Shown here: piece after piece, positions 53,411 through 64,000 of the stretch
Numbering within the stretch: position 1 is the first letter of the stretch
Layout: every line of letters begins with the position of its first letter
Assembly: GCF_036898095.1 (NCBI RefSeq)
Contig: NC_090746.1
Coordinates: 48,890,207 to 48,954,206, forward strand
Direction of reading: 5' to 3'
Origin: Palaemon carinicauda
Lineage: Eukaryota > Arthropoda > Malacostraca > Decapoda > Palaemonidae
DNA length: 64,000 nucleotides
Program-made: the position numbers and the translations under genes
The notes under the pieces: generated by a model
Databases searched by the model: none
What the model saw: the letters and a program-made list of their open reading frames with translations, nothing else
Told to the model about the DNA's origin: nothing

Positions 53411-56221
53411 ATGGGCGACCCCTCCCCTGTATATAGGAAGTGTAGTAAGGGTTGTCAGACTCGCCTTCCTAAAGGTTCTGTTGATCCGCACACAATTTGT
53501 TTTAAATGTAGGGGAAAAGCGTGTGCTTTTGGGGATCGGTGTGAAGAATGTTCTTTGTAAACTGAAAGTCAGTGGGTAGCTTATGAGCGTTATACTCAGA
53601 AATTAGAGAGAGATAGGATTAGACGTAGTTCTTCCCGTTCTGTGGATTTATCTGTGTCTGATGTCATTAATCCTATTCCTTCCCCCGTAGTGGTAGATCA
53701 AGAGCCTAAAAAACCTATGATGAGGGAGATGTCCGCAATTCAAGCTCTCGGTGTGAGAGTTGAATCTTTAGCGGCGGACAAGAAACAAATTATGTCAGAA
53801 ATTAATTTACTTGAAGGTGGTCGTACTAGTGATCAGTCAAGTGTTAAAAGTTTGACAAATGTGTTAAGTGTTGTGGAGGGCGTGCCTGCGCGATCCTGTC
53901 GTTCGCCTAGCCTAAGACCTCTGCCAAGCTCCCGGAAGGGGAGAAGTTATGTCGAACGGCGAAAGGGAACGAAAGGCTTCATCAATCGCGTAAACGTTTC
54001 CTCAAGTGATCCTGCTGCCGTAGCTCAGGTCGTTCACCCTCACCATAGAAAAAGTGAGGTTAGTGCTTTGTCCCCTTCTTCAGATGAAGGGTCACGTGAC
54101 GATATGTGGCGTAAATCCTCTAGACCAATTAAGAGGAAAGTTCAGTCAGTGGAACAGCGGCACATTTCCTCTCCGCAACAGCCAGGCTGTAGTCATTGGG
54201 AGTCGCCTGAACGTTTTCGGTCCCTTGACGAATGTTCGCCTGAGAAGCGCTCGAATGTGGGTTCCGATGGAGATAAAGTAATTGATTAGGATGCGGAGTT
54301 AATACCTGGTTCGGGTGTGACGGTTCATGCTCCGCCTCTCCCTTCGGACTGGTACTCTTCTCCTGAGAGGGGTGAACGATTGGAGAGCGATGAAGAAGGC
54401 GTATTCGCTGTAGAAAAGGCTGTGCGATTATCGCCTCAAGGTGATCCAAAGTGGTCTATGTTATTGGACATGAAACAGCAGCTCTCGTCGATGATGCAGT
54501 CTTATCAACCGGCTGTTGGCAGTGCGGCTGGGCGTCAGTCTTCCGTGGTAGACCCGTTGTCGCACAGGCGGCCTGTTGTCTCTGGGGCTGACGTGATATC
54601 GCACAGGCGGTCTCCCAGTTTCACTGCTCAGCAGCAGGTTGAAGTAGATTTGTTTCGGCAGAGCCCTGTTTCACAACATCTTTTAAAAGCGCATACAGCC
54701 GATCGTCAGTCCAAGCGTGATGACGCTCGCCAAATAGCGGAGGGAACCGCGAAGCGGCAGGATGGGAGCAGGCGCGAGGCGGAGCGTCAGCGGCAGCATC
54801 AAGCGTAACCTGAGCGGCAGCGTGACGAAGCTCAGAAGTTAAATGATGAAGTCGCGGAGCGTCAGCAGCAGTGCCAGGCAGGCGCCAAGCATCAGCGTGA
54901 CGAGTCATGAATAGGTGGAGCGTGAATGTGGGCATCGCGTGAGCGCGGCGGGCCAGGACGCCGCGGAGCGTCAGCGCGAGCATCGCGTGAGCGCGGCGGG
55001 CCAGGACACCGCGGAGCGTCAGCGCGAGCATCGCGTGAGCGCGGCGGGCCAGGACACCGCGGAGCGTCAGCGCGAGCATCGCGTGAGCGCGGCGTGCCAG
55101 GACGCCGCGGAGCGTTAGCGCCAGCTAGATTCTTCCCATAGTAAAACCAATCATGACAGCAAACGCAAGGCGAGTGGCTGTCGATTGGATGTGGATATGG
55201 AACAACGCAAGCCCGCCCATGTCGCCACTGATGCGCCTGCACAGGAAGGTCAACGTTTTGATCAAAGCACAGCTCCAATCACTGATTTGTTGGAGGAAGA
55301 TCCGGATGAGGTTCTCTCTCTGGAGGAACAATTGGATGATGTCTCGGAGGGAGAAGAGGAGAGACCACCTCAACATTCGGTGGACTTCAAAAAGCTAATG
55401 CTAGTCTTCACGGAATTATTTCCAGACAATTTTGTACCAGTTGCTCCGTGATCTCCCCCTTCTGAATTTACCTTAGGTAAAGCAGCAAAGACATCCTTTT
55501 ATACAAAAATGGTGCTTTCCCGCTCTTCTAAGAGAACATTGAAATTAATGGGAGCATGGATGGATTAAAAAAAAGCTCTGGACTAGACATGCTTCGCTTT
55601 TCCACCAGCCAAGTTAGTTTCTAAGTCGAACGTTTGGTATGAGACGGGGGAGGTCTTGGGTGTGGTGGTCAATGTCGGAGTTTGACCATCTCTTGAAAGG
55701 ATTGTTCAGGGGTTTTGGAGGTATTTAATTTTCTTGACTGGTCACTGGGAACCTTAAGCAGAAAAGTAACCGAAATGAAGGACACGGACACGAGTAATCT
55801 TATCCAGCTTATGTCTTGTATGGACAAGGCAGTTAGGGATGGTTCTAATGAGCTGGCTGCTCTGTTTACTGCAGGAGTTATAAAGAAGAGAGCAACTTTG
55901 TGTTCCTTTCTCTCTGCGGGGGTCACTCCATGTCAGAGATCGGAGTTGCTTTTTGCGCCCATATCTTCGGCTCTTTTTCCACAGGACTTAGTGAAGAAAG
56001 TGGCTGCAAATTTGACTCTGAAAGCTACTCATGATTTGGTTACTAAAACACCCAGTAGAGTTTTGCCTACGTCCTTCTCTTCTCGTAGAACTAAGGAGGG
56101 GACATCATATTCTCATTCTGCTCAGCCCTTTCGAGGCAAACCTGCAGGGAGAAGTAATTTCAAATCGGAGGTAAGGAAGTCAAAGAAAAGAGGAGCCAAG
56201 CCCAGTCGAGGAAGGGTCTGA
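53411..56221 (+). pseudogene. Gag-like ORF1 of DIRS copy H (several stops)
   Basis: Starts MGDPSPVYRKCSKGCQTRLP with two Cys-x3-Cys-like pairs, then CFKCRGKACAFGDRCEECSL. The same frame continues past TAA (53558), TAG (54287) and TAA (54806). A frame change near 54910 leads into four 16-residue repeats (ERQREHRVSAAGQDTA type), then an acidic DLLEEDPDEVLSLEEQLDD segment near 55290. The C-terminal part (55715-56221) has SLGTLSRKVTEMKD and ends basic (SEVRKSKKRGAKPSRGRV). This is the family-3 version of the DIRS structural protein. It follows the left repeat and ends just before RT. Confidence 0.85.
54918..55109 (+). repeat. Four tandem 48-bp units in copy H gag
   Basis: Units at 54918-54965, 54966-55013, 55014-55061 and 55062-55109, nearly identical, each GAGCGTCAGCGCGAGCATCG then CGTGAGCGCGGCGGGCCAGG then ACACCGCG. 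They encode 16 residues per unit. Units 2 and 3 match most closely, so the array probably expanded recently. Confidence 0.95.
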
Positions 56222-56243
56222 CTGCTCTTCCCTTCAAGCAGCA

Positions 56244-58259
56244 GTGGGAGCCAGGCTAAACTACTTCTGGCAGGCCTGGGAGAAGAAGGGAGCGGACCCC
56301 TGGTCCGTACGTCTTCTAAAGGAAGGATACAAGATTCCGTTCTTATCAAAACCTCCTTTAGCCGCAGATCCTGTGGATCTTTCGCCCAAGTACAAGAGAG
56401 AACCAAAGAGGCAAGCCATGCAGCTTCAGGTGTCGCTTCTGCTGGAAAAGAGAGCGATAGAGAGGGTGCAGGACTTGGAGTCTCCAGGGTTTTTCAACCG
56501 CTTGTTCCTAGTTCCCAAGAGTTCAGGGGAATGGAGACCGGTTCTGGATGTAAGCGCCCTCAATTGCTACATCCAGAACTCAGAATTCACGATGGAGACT
56601 CAGAAGACTGTGCTGGCAGCAGTGAGGAAAGGCGACTGGATGGTATCATTGGACCTCCAGGACGCTTATTTCCATGTTCCGATACATCCAAGCTGCAGAC
56701 GTTACCTGAGGTTCGTATATGGGAAGGACGTCTTCCAGTTTCGAGCCCTATGTTTCGGCCTCTGCACAGCTCCTCTGATTTTCACGAAACTAATGAATGT
56801 GGCGAGCATGCTGCACTCGAGAGGCATCAAAGCCTCCCTGTACTTGGACGATTGGCTGATAAGAGCTCCCTCGGTTGATCGCCGTTTGAAGGACCTTCAG
56901 TTGACTCTAGATTTGACAAAAGAATTAGTACTCCTTGTGAGCCCAAAGAAGTCACAGCTGACTCCATCCCAGAAGATCCTTTATTTGGGGATGGAGATTC
57001 GGAGTCAGGATTTTCAGGCTTTTCAGTCAGCACTTCTAAGGCTGGAGGCCTTTATGGAGAAGAAAGTCACTTCAGTAAGAGAATGGATGATTCTTCTGGG
57101 AACCCTCTCGTCTTTAGAGAAGTTTGTATCTCTAGGGAGACTGCACCTACGCCCCCTTCAATTTCACCTCAATGGTCATTGGAAGAGGGGAGACAGTCTC
57201 GACAGGGAGAGTATTCCCGTTACGAGTACGATCAGAGCACATCTTCGATGGTAGAACAACGCTCACAGACTCAACGAGGGCCTCTCGTTGGAGCAGAGGA
57301 ACCCAGACCTTGTGTTATTTTCAGATGCCTCAAATTCGGGGTGGGGAGCAACATTGGGAAAAAGAGAAATCTCAGGGCATTGGACAAAGGAACAGGAGGC
57401 TCTTCATATCAATCAGAAGGAGCTCTTAGCGGTGCACTTAGCCCTCAAAGGATTCGAGGACCTGGTCCTAGACAAGGTGGTTCAAGTCAATGCGGACAGC
57501 ACCACGACCCTAGCGTATATAGCAAAACAAGGGGGAACCCACTCGAAGTCTCTGTACGAGTTAGCGAGATCTCTGCTCCTTTGGGCAAAGGAAAGGAGGA
57601 TTCTTTTATTGACACGGATCATTCAAGGAGTCAAGAATGTGAGTGCGGACAGGCTCTGCAGGAGGGACCAAGTTCTGTCTACAGAATGGACGCTACATCT
57701 GGACGTTTGCAAGAAGCTGTGGCGGTTATGGGGTCGTCCCCTCATAGATCTGTTTGCAACCTCCAAGACAAAGAGACTGGGAACGTATTGCTCTCCAGTT
57801 CCGGATCTCGAGGCAGCTCACATAGACGCGTTCCTGTTAGATTGGACACACATGGATGTATACGCGTTTTCACCCTTCAAGATCCTATACAAAGTGGTGC
57901 AAAAGTTTGTATCTCACAAGGGGACCAGGAGGACCCTAATTGCTCCTGTCTGGCCGTCAAGGGTCTGGTCCACGGAGGTACTGGAGTGGATAGTGGACAT
58001 GCCGAGAAGCCTTCCGTTAAGAGCAGATCTTCTCAGACAGCCCCATTTGGCAAGAAATCACCAAAACCTCCGAGCTCTAAGTCTAACTGCCTTCAGACTA
58101 TCGAAAAACTCGCAAGATCTAGAGGTTTTTCGAAGGAGGCAGCCAAGGCTATTGCAAGAGCAAGGAGAGCTTCTACCATCAGGGTGTATTAGTCCAAATG
58201 GGAGGTATTCAGAGAATGGTGTAGGGCCAACTCGGTTTCTTCGTCCAATACATCTGTAA
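56244..58259 (+). pseudogene. RT-RNase H of DIRS copy H (one in-frame stop)
   Basis: A single frame of about 670 codons broken only by TAG at 57252-57254. It has GADPWSVRLLKEGYKIPFL, GEWRPVLDVSALN near 56530, VSLDLQDAYFHVPIHP (first Asp) near 56645, LCFGLCTAPLIFTKL near 56750, the YLDD box at 56841-56852, and VSPKKSQLTPSQKILYLGM near 56940. RNase H starts VLFSDASNSGWGATLG near 57315; later blocks are HINQKELLAVHLALKGF, VQVNADSTTTLAYI and GVKNVSADRLCR. All expected acids are present. Other frames over 57083-58192 are shadows except the YR start. Confidence 0.93.
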
Positions 58260-59125
58260 CACAGATTGCCAATTTCTTTTTAGAGCTTAGGAATAAGCGT
58301 AACTTCTCTGCCTCGACGATTAAAGGATACAGAAGTATGCTGGCAACTGTTTTCAGACATAGGAATCTGGATCTCTCCAACAATAAAGATTTACAAGCCC
58401 TACTTAGGTCTTTTGAAACATCTAAGAGATGTCATCAGGTATCACCTGCTTGGTATTTAGATGTGGTACTTAGATTCCTTATGAGTGACAGGTTCAAACC
58501 TCTGCCTTCGGCCACTTTTAAAGATATGACTTTTAAGACCCTTTTCTTAGTGAGCTTGGCGACGGCTAAAAGAGTCAGTGAGCTCCATGCTTTCAGCAAG
58601 AACATTGGATTCGGAAACGGGAAAGCGATATGTTCCTTGCAGCAGGGTTTTCTGGCCAAGAATGAACTCCCTTCTCGTCCATGGCCCAAGTCTTTTGAAA
58701 TTACTAATCTCTATGACATAGAGAGCGATGAAATAGAAAAAGTACTCTGTCCTGTTAGAGCTTTAATGGTATATTTGGACAGAACTAAGAGCTTGAGAGG
58801 CAGCTCGGAGGCGCTCTGGTGTGCAGTCAAGAAGCCCTCGGAGTCCATGTCGAAGAATGCTCTATCCTTTTTTATAAGGCTTTTAATTAGAGAAGCTCAT
58901 TCACAGTGTGATGAGGCAGATCTTAGACTGCTCAAGGTGAAGGCACACAAAGTAAGAGCAGTGGCTACTTCGGTAGCTTTTAAACAAAATCGTTCTCTGC
59001 AAAGCATAATAGATGCGACTTTTTGGAGAAGTAAGTCTGTATTCGGATCCCATTACTTAAAACATGTTCAGACTCTTTATGAGGACTGCTACACTTGGGT
59101 CCATTCATTGCTGCGAATGCAGTAG
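58063..59125 (+). pseudogene. Tyrosine recombinase of DIRS copy H (one in-frame stop)
   Basis: Overlaps the RT-RNase H end by about 200 bases in another frame. One TAG (58190-58192) lies in the N-terminal region between RASTIRVY and SKWEVFREWCRANS. The rest is open: FLELRNKRNFSASTIKGYRSML, then LFLVSLATAKRVSELHAF (catalytic Arg near 58571), a FLAKNELPSRPWPKS loop, LCPVRALMVYLDRT, the H-x-x-R box HKVR (58945-58956) and the nucleophile Tyr in FGSHYLKHVQ (59054-59056). All catalytic residues are in place. Confidence 0.93.
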
Positions 59126-59522
59126 TAGGTGAAGGATCTACCACTACGTTCCCCTAATTCCTAGTACCCTTTTCTTTCTCTTGGAACTTTGTTGTTTTAT
59201 GGTTGTATGTGGAGATTGGTCGACAGTCTTCTGCAATCTGTTGATTTGGTCAGGTGGTCATGTTCCTTGAGAGCGCCCGGAACAAGGGTATTAGTTGAGG
59301 TCCTGTCATGTTATAGGTTATGGCACCGTTTGACAGCTCCTAGAGATCATCAGCCCCCTGGGTGGACCGCTGGATCTTCTAAGGATAGCAGACAGAATGA
59401 GGCAGAGAACCATTGCAGTCTGCCTCCTTATCAGGTACGAACCTCTTATATTGGTTATGTGTAACTATTAAGTGAATTTCCAATCAAATTGCTGTCTCTG
59501 ACCCGCCACCAAGGGTGTCAAT

Positions 59523-59631
59523 CAGCCATTCTTATATAACCAGCGGGTAAGTTTTATGTTTAAAAATGATATTTTCATAATAAAATAAATTTTTGAACAT
59601 ACTTACCTGCTGGTTGTATAAGTTATAATCC
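59523..59631 (+). repeat. ICR of DIRS copy H
   Basis: 59523-59567 is the reverse complement of 53035-53078 (AACCAGCGGGTAAGTTTTATG). 59568-59631 is the reverse complement of 59785-59846 (TTCATAATAAAATAAATTTTTG). The junction is at GATATTTTCAT-type sequence. Confidence 0.94.
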
Positions 59632-59846
59632 CACCCTCCTCCCCTCTAGAGACCAAGGGGCAAGGAAAATCTGAATAGGTTGGATTAGTTCTACCTGTAG
59701 TCCACCAGGGCGCTAGTGTACACCTGGCATATCTGCGATAGCCGCGAGTTTTGAGTAGTTCTGCCGGAGCGTCAGGGACTTTAGCCATTCTTATACAACC
59801 AGCGGGAAAGTATGTTCAAAAATTTATTTTATTATGAAAATATCAT
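59632..59846 (-). repeat. Right inverted terminal repeat of DIRS copy H
   Basis: Inverted copy of 53060-53230, ending ATTATGAAAATATCA near 59846. Confidence 0.92.
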
Positions 59847-59984
59847 TCTTTAGATATAAATTTTTTTATGGTTGTTCACTGTATGTTTGATATCATCAGA
59901 GGGATAATAATAGAAGGATAATTCTGTCATTTACAAATTATTGAACTATAATTTGTCCCATAACTGGAATACAAACATATGCTT

Positions 59985-60231
59985 GGTTCCGTTTCTGGAA
60001 TACAAACCAACGCTATTTATATGGGTTTTACTCTCAGCAAAGCTGAAAGGACGAGCCATCAGAATTTAGCAAAGGTTAACTACCCATCCTGCTAGTAGGT
60101 GGGGTGGGTAGGGGTGTAGCTAGCTACACCCCTCACTCACACACCTGTGACCGAGCTTCATTTTGCTTTTGGCTCGGATGGTGAACAGTTGTTACCGCTC
60201 CTCCTCCTCTCCATGTTGGACTGCCATTAAC
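59985..60231 (+). repeat. Solo family-1 left end
   Basis: GTTCCGTTTCTGGAATACAA start, then the left-repeat interior (AGCTGAAAGG, GGTTAACTACCCA, GGCTCGGATGGTG) as in copy J. It stops at about 60231, with no ORF1. About 110 bases of other sequence separate it from copy J. Confidence 0.8.
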
Positions 60232-60342
60232 CTTTTCATTACTGGGACGTCAAAAAATGTCATAACATGCCTAGTAAAAATTACTGGGATGTTTTTTGAC
60301 ATCATTTACAAATAATCACAGAAATATAAACCATATGGAAGT

Positions 60343-61360
60343 TTGTTCCGTAACTGGAATACAAACCACGCTATTTAATAGGGGTATTACTTTCGGCGTA
60401 GCCATTAATTTTTAACGAGGGTTTACTACCCACACCGCTAGTTAGCGGGGGTAGGGGAGGGTAGCTTGCTAAACCCCCCCCCCCCCCCCCTCTCACTCAT
60501 CTGTGCTTGAACTCACTTTGCTCTCGACTCGGATGGTGGTCGGACGTGTCCGCACTCATCCTCACCGTCATATTGGCAGCCATTTATTTGCTTTTGTTCT
60601 TTCTCTTTCTAGTTTCTGTGTATGTGAAATTGGCCTCTGTGATCATGCGCACCTGCAATGGTTTTCCCGACCGCCCCTGTGGAATGTTCATGTCGGCGGT
60701 CGAGACTGATCCTCACACCCGTTGTCCTTCTTGTAGGGACCAACGGTGTGATAGTATCAACAAGTGTAGTGAGTGTAGGGGGTGGTCTGCCTCCCAGTGG
60801 GAGAGGTTTTCGCGAAGACGCAAGAAGTCCAAACGGGATATTTCTCCCTCGAAGGTTGCTTCGAAGGGATAAAAACCCAAGGCGTCTTCTCCCGTTGCCC
60901 AAACCTCCTCCGAAGCTCCCACTCGATCGGTCTCTTTCGAGAGACCGTTAAGTGGTAGCGTAGACCGATTTATTGTTAACCAACCTCGGGGTCTCGAGAG
61001 ATGACGTTGCTTCCCCTAGCGAAGCAGCTCCACCTCTCCCCCTGGGGGAGGACATGACACTAACCTCTTTGTTTCAGCTTTGGTCCTCCTTAGGGCTTAC
61101 GGGTTTGCCCTCCAAGGAGGTTTTGCTTAACTACATCCGATTGGGTACTGCTGTCAAGCAATCATCGTCCCCGTCAGAGGATGATCCTCTGTCTCTTGTC
61201 GACGTTGTGGTGTCAGAGGTGTCCAATGCGGTTTCACCCATCTCCTCTTCCACTCCAAACTCTATGGTAGCTGACGGCTTAGTTTTTCCCCTTCCTGATC
61301 AACCTACGAGGGGGAAACTAAGTCCATTGTCAGTTTGTTCATTCGTTCTGGTCGTAACAC
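60343..61360 (+). mobile_element. DIRS retrotransposon, family 1, copy J (5' part)
   Basis: Left repeat from 60343 (GTTCCGTAACTGGAATACAA), C-run at 60474-60491, acceptor-like TTTCTCTTTCTAG ending near 60612, then the ORF1 start. It is lost after about 61360, before LINE 3. Confidence 0.85.
60613..61360 (+). pseudogene. Gag-like ORF1 of DIRS copy J (N-terminal part)
   Basis: The frame at 60640-60870 reads MRTCNGFPDRPCGMFMSAVE, then CPSCRDQRCDSINKCSECRG followed by WSASQWERFSRRRKKSKRD. This is the best-preserved family-1 N-terminus: at least six Cys in CxxC pairs, then a basic tail. After a stop near 60870 the frame at 60973-61360 is acidic and Ser-rich (TSLFQLWSSLGLTGLPSKEV; SSSPSEDDPLSLVDVVVSEV), equivalent to 4807-5106 of copy B. 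Confidence 0.8.
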
Positions 61361-61739
61361 GGGTTCCATTGAACTATGAATTAGGTCATTTTTTTTCTTT
61401 TATTAGTGAACTGGTTAATTTAGTATTTCTGTTGCTTGGAAATACAAAATACGCACATCACTTGTACATATCAAATGAATGTCAGTGAAATTATATAGTT
61501 ACAGTAGGTTACTTATATACTGTATAGCCTATGCCCCCGTATCCCTGCGTGTCGTAAGAGGCGACTAAAAGGGACGGGACGAGGGGGCTGGGAACCCCCT
61601 CTCCTGTATTATAATCCTGTGAGACATCAAAGAGGTGGAGCTGGGGGGAGAGTGACTGCTCCCCCCACTCTAGTTTAGGGGTGTTTGAATATGCGTGAAT
61701 GTAGTACGATAGAGAGTAAAAGATGTGAGATTGGAAGTA

Positions 61740-62500
61740 TGTTTAGGAATAGAAGGATGGATATGTTGGCTTTGTGAGAGACAAAGATAAAAGGGAAAGG
61801 TGAAGTGATGTTTGGTGAAATGTCTGTTAGAGTGTCTGGGATTGAAAGGGGAAGATTAAGAGAAGGTGTGGCTTTATTGCTGAGTGAATGGATTACAGGT
61901 AAAGTAGTGGAATGGGAGGAGATATCATCTAGGTTAATGTGGGTAAAGGTTAGGTTGGGTAAGGAATGTTGGGCTTTTGTCAGTGCGTATGGGCCAGGTT
62001 GTGAGAAAAGTGAAGAATAGCGGAATGAGTTCTGGAATGAATTAACTAGGTATGTAGAAGGACTGGGTAGAAGGAATTATGTAGTTGTCATGGATGACTT
62101 AAATGATAGAGTGGGCGCTGGAGAGGTAGAAGGTGTCATTGGGAAGTATGGCGTACCAGGTGAAAATGAGAGTGGTGAGAGACTGGTAGATATGTGTGTT
62201 GAGCAAGAGATGGTAATAAGTTTTAGCTTTTTCAAAAAGAAAGATAAAACAAGTATACATGGGTAAGAGTGGCAAATGGAAGAGTGGTAGAAAGGGCGTT
62301 AATGAATTATGTGTTGATAACTAAAAGAATGTTTGGAAGATTGAAAGACGTGCACATGTTTAGGGGTATGGCTAACGGTATGTCAGATCATTTTTTGGTG
62401 GAAGGAAAATTAGTTGTAGCAAAAGAGTGGGGGAATAGAGTAGGTGGACGTAAAAGGGAGCTAGTGAGGGTTGAAGAGCTAATAAAACCCCGGGGTAAAA
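61740..62500 (+). pseudogene. LINE 3 APE-type endonuclease remnant
   Basis: Frames show ETKIKGKGEV (catalytic Glu region of APE endonucleases, cf. ETWL/ETK), GVALLLSEWITGK, VSAYGPGCEKSEE, and VVVMDDLNDRVGAGEVEG, where the usual GDFNA motif has become MDDLND. Frame breaks occur near 62018 and 62265; SDHFLVEGKLV near 62385 matches the terminal SDHxLV motif. The enzyme nicks target DNA in target-primed reverse transcription. This copy is damaged. Confidence 0.85.
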
Positions 62501-62879
62501 AGTAAATATCAAGAAAGGTTGAAAATGGGATATGACGAAGTGAAAGTAAGAGAAACTGGTAATTTAAAGGAGGAGTGGAAGTTAGTAAAAGATATTTTGT
62601 TGGGATTGCAAGTGATGTGTGTGGCAAGAAGTTTGTTGGAGGCAGCATGAGGAAGGGCAGTGAATGGTGGAATGAAGGAGTGAAGGTAAAAGTGGAAGAG
62701 AAAAAGAGGGCTTTTGAAGAAAGGCTGCAGAGTAATAGTGTAGAGAAGTATGAAAGATATAGAGAGAAAAAGGTGGAAGTAAAGCGCAAGGTAAGTGAGG
62801 CAAAGAGGGCAGTGACCTGAGGTGGGGCCAGGGATTGGGTCATTCATGTGAAGAGAATAAGAAGAAGTTTTGAAAAGAA

Positions 62880-64000
62880 GTGAAGCGAGTAAGGAAGGCA
62901 GGTTCAAGAATTGAAGAGACAGTGAAAGATGGAAATGGAAGGTTGTTAAAAGGAGAGGAGGCAAGGAAAAGGTGGGCAGATTATTTTGAAAGTTTACTGA
63001 ATGTTGAGGATAATAAGGAGGCAGATATAATTGCTGTTGCAGGTGTTGAGGTGCCGGTGATGGGAGATGAGAATGAGAAAAAGATTACAAGAGAGGAAGT
63101 GAGGAGAGCATTAGATGAAACGAGAGTAGGAAAAGCATCGGGTATGGATGGTGTGAGAGCTGAGATGTTGAAGGAAGGGGGTGTGACTGTACTTGAATGG
63201 TTGGTGGGATTGTTTAATGTGTTTTGTGTTGTCAATGGTTCCAGTAGATTGGGTTTGTGCGTGTATTGTACCCTTATATAAGGGTAAGGGAGATGTGCCT
63301 GAGTGTTGTAATTCAAGGCGTATTAGTTTGTTGAGTGTAGTTGGAAAAGTGTATAGTAGAGTACTGATTAATAGGATTAAGGATAAAACAGAGAATGCAA
63401 TCTTAGAAGTTCAGGGTGGTTTTAGAAGAGGTAGGGGTTGTATGAATCAGATTTTTACAGTTAGGCAGATATACGAGAAATATTTAGCAAAAGGTAAGGA
63501 GGTGTATGTTGCGTTTATGGATCTGGAGAAAGCATATGATAGAGTTGATAGGGAAGCAATGTGGAATGTGATGAGGTTATATGGAGTTGATGGAAGGTTG
63601 TTGCAAGCAGTGAAAAGTTTCTACAAAGGTAGTAAAGCATGTGTTATAATAGGAAATGAAGTGAGTGATTGGTTTCCGGTGAGAGTGGGGCTGAGACAGG
63701 GATGTGTGATGTCGCCGAGGTTGTTTAACTTGTATGTTGATGGAGTGGTGAGAGAGGTAAATGCTCGAATGCTTGGACGAGGATTGAAACTGGTAGACGA
63801 GAATGACCATGAATGGGAGGTAAATCAGTTGTTGTTTGTGGATGATTCTGTACTGGTTGCAGACGAGGAAGAGAAGCTTGGCCAATTAGTGACAGAATTT
63901 GTGGGTGTGTGAGAGAAGGAAGTTGAGAGTTAATTTGGGTAAGAAGGTGGTGCGAGGTTGAATGTCATGTTGAATGGAGAGTTACTCGAGGAGGTGGATC
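62880..64000 (+). pseudogene. LINE 3 reverse transcriptase (one frameshift, 3' end outside)
   Basis: A frame from 62880 (RKRWADYFESLLN, EEVRRALDETRVGKASGMDG) shifts near 63220 to a second frame open to 63912: VYVAFMDLEKAYDRVDREAM, GLRQGCVMSPRLFNLYVDGV, and the catalytic box FVDD at 63835-63846, which keeps both Asp residues. A TGA at 63910-63912 follows, and the sequence continues like LINE 2 with a gap. Compared with LINE 2 (FAND) this copy has the intact acid pair. Confidence 0.9.

Larger units (their letters stand above)
53035..59846 (+). mobile_element. DIRS retrotransposon, family 3, copy H (most complete)
   Basis: Full architecture: left repeat (53035-53260), acceptor-like site, gag-like ORF1 (53411-56221), RT-RNase H (56244-58259), YR (about 58063-59125), ICR (59523-59631), right repeat (59632-59846). 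The ICR first half is the reverse complement of 53035-53078, and the second half is the reverse complement of 59790-59846. Coding regions are full length with scattered single stops. No target duplication, as expected for DIRS. Confidence 0.94.
61540..64000 (+). mobile_element. LINE 3: non-LTR retrotransposon, runs off the window
   Basis: A 5' region beginning near 61540 (CCTATGCCCCCGTATCCCTG, then GGGACGGGACGAGGGGGCTGGG), an endonuclease remnant (61740-62500), a spacer, and RT from about 62880 to the end. It matches LINE 2 closely over 43022-43920. The clade is not assigned. The 3' end lies outside the window. Confidence 0.93.

Noticed and set aside
54621..55278. Minus-strand frames with tandem 16-residue repeats
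   Set aside because: Shadows of the 48-bp units in copy H gag, whose plus frame fits the gag context.
57083..58192. 369-codon frame considered as a separate gene
   Set aside because: Most of it is an out-of-frame reading of RT-RNase H; only its end (after about 58060) is the start of the YR frame.
62388..62964. Minus-strand frames rich in Leu, Ser, Phe and Pro
   Set aside because: Antisense of purine-rich LINE 3 sequence; no domain and the LINE strand is plus.

Overview
This window is eukaryotic and almost entirely retrotransposon sequence. The guess is a decapod crustacean (shrimp, crab or crayfish type). The reasons are the dominance of DIRS-type tyrosine-recombinase retrotransposons, which are known to be common in decapods, the LINE 3' ends with short TG or TATG tails, and the long GA/GT microsatellite. 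There is no sign of bacterial gene organisation, CRISPR, operons or rRNA. I cannot name the species.

I see at least nine DIRS copies of three well-resolved families plus one ancient remnant. Family 1: copy A (1-3475, 3' part), copy B (4090-11408), copy C (12322-14506, minus strand, 5' part), copy D (14765-46087, with huge insertions), copy G (47255-48954, 3' part), a solo left end (59985-60231) and copy J (60343-about 61360, 5' part). Family 3: copy E (23261-45785) and copy H (53035-59846, the most complete). Family 4: copy F (24191-37404). Several copies show the defining DIRS architecture: left inverted repeat, ORF1 (gag-like), RT-RNase H, overlapping tyrosine recombinase (YR), then an internal complementary region (ICR) complementary to both outer ends, then the right inverted repeat.

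The central 31 kb is a four-level nest. Family-1 copy D contains family-3 copy E, inserted in D's ICR. Copy E contains family-4 copy F. Copy F contains a near-complete Ty3/gypsy LTR element (24754-29190, minus strand). Two 5'-truncated LINEs also sit inside copy E, and a MULE-type DNA transposon (18424-20020) sits inside the gag of copy D with a perfect 10-bp target duplication. The two halves of each split host can be re-matched from their terminal repeats.

The only candidate host coding sequence is a single exon (51953-52845) with splice-like borders and a C-terminal coiled coil. It is flanked by a very old DIRS remnant on one side and by copy H only about 190 bp downstream of its donor site. 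The right edge (about 61540-64000) is a third, longer LINE copy with endonuclease and reverse transcriptase, running off the window. Nearly all element ORFs carry stops or frameshifts. The LTR element is the best preserved but has lost the catalytic Asp of its protease.
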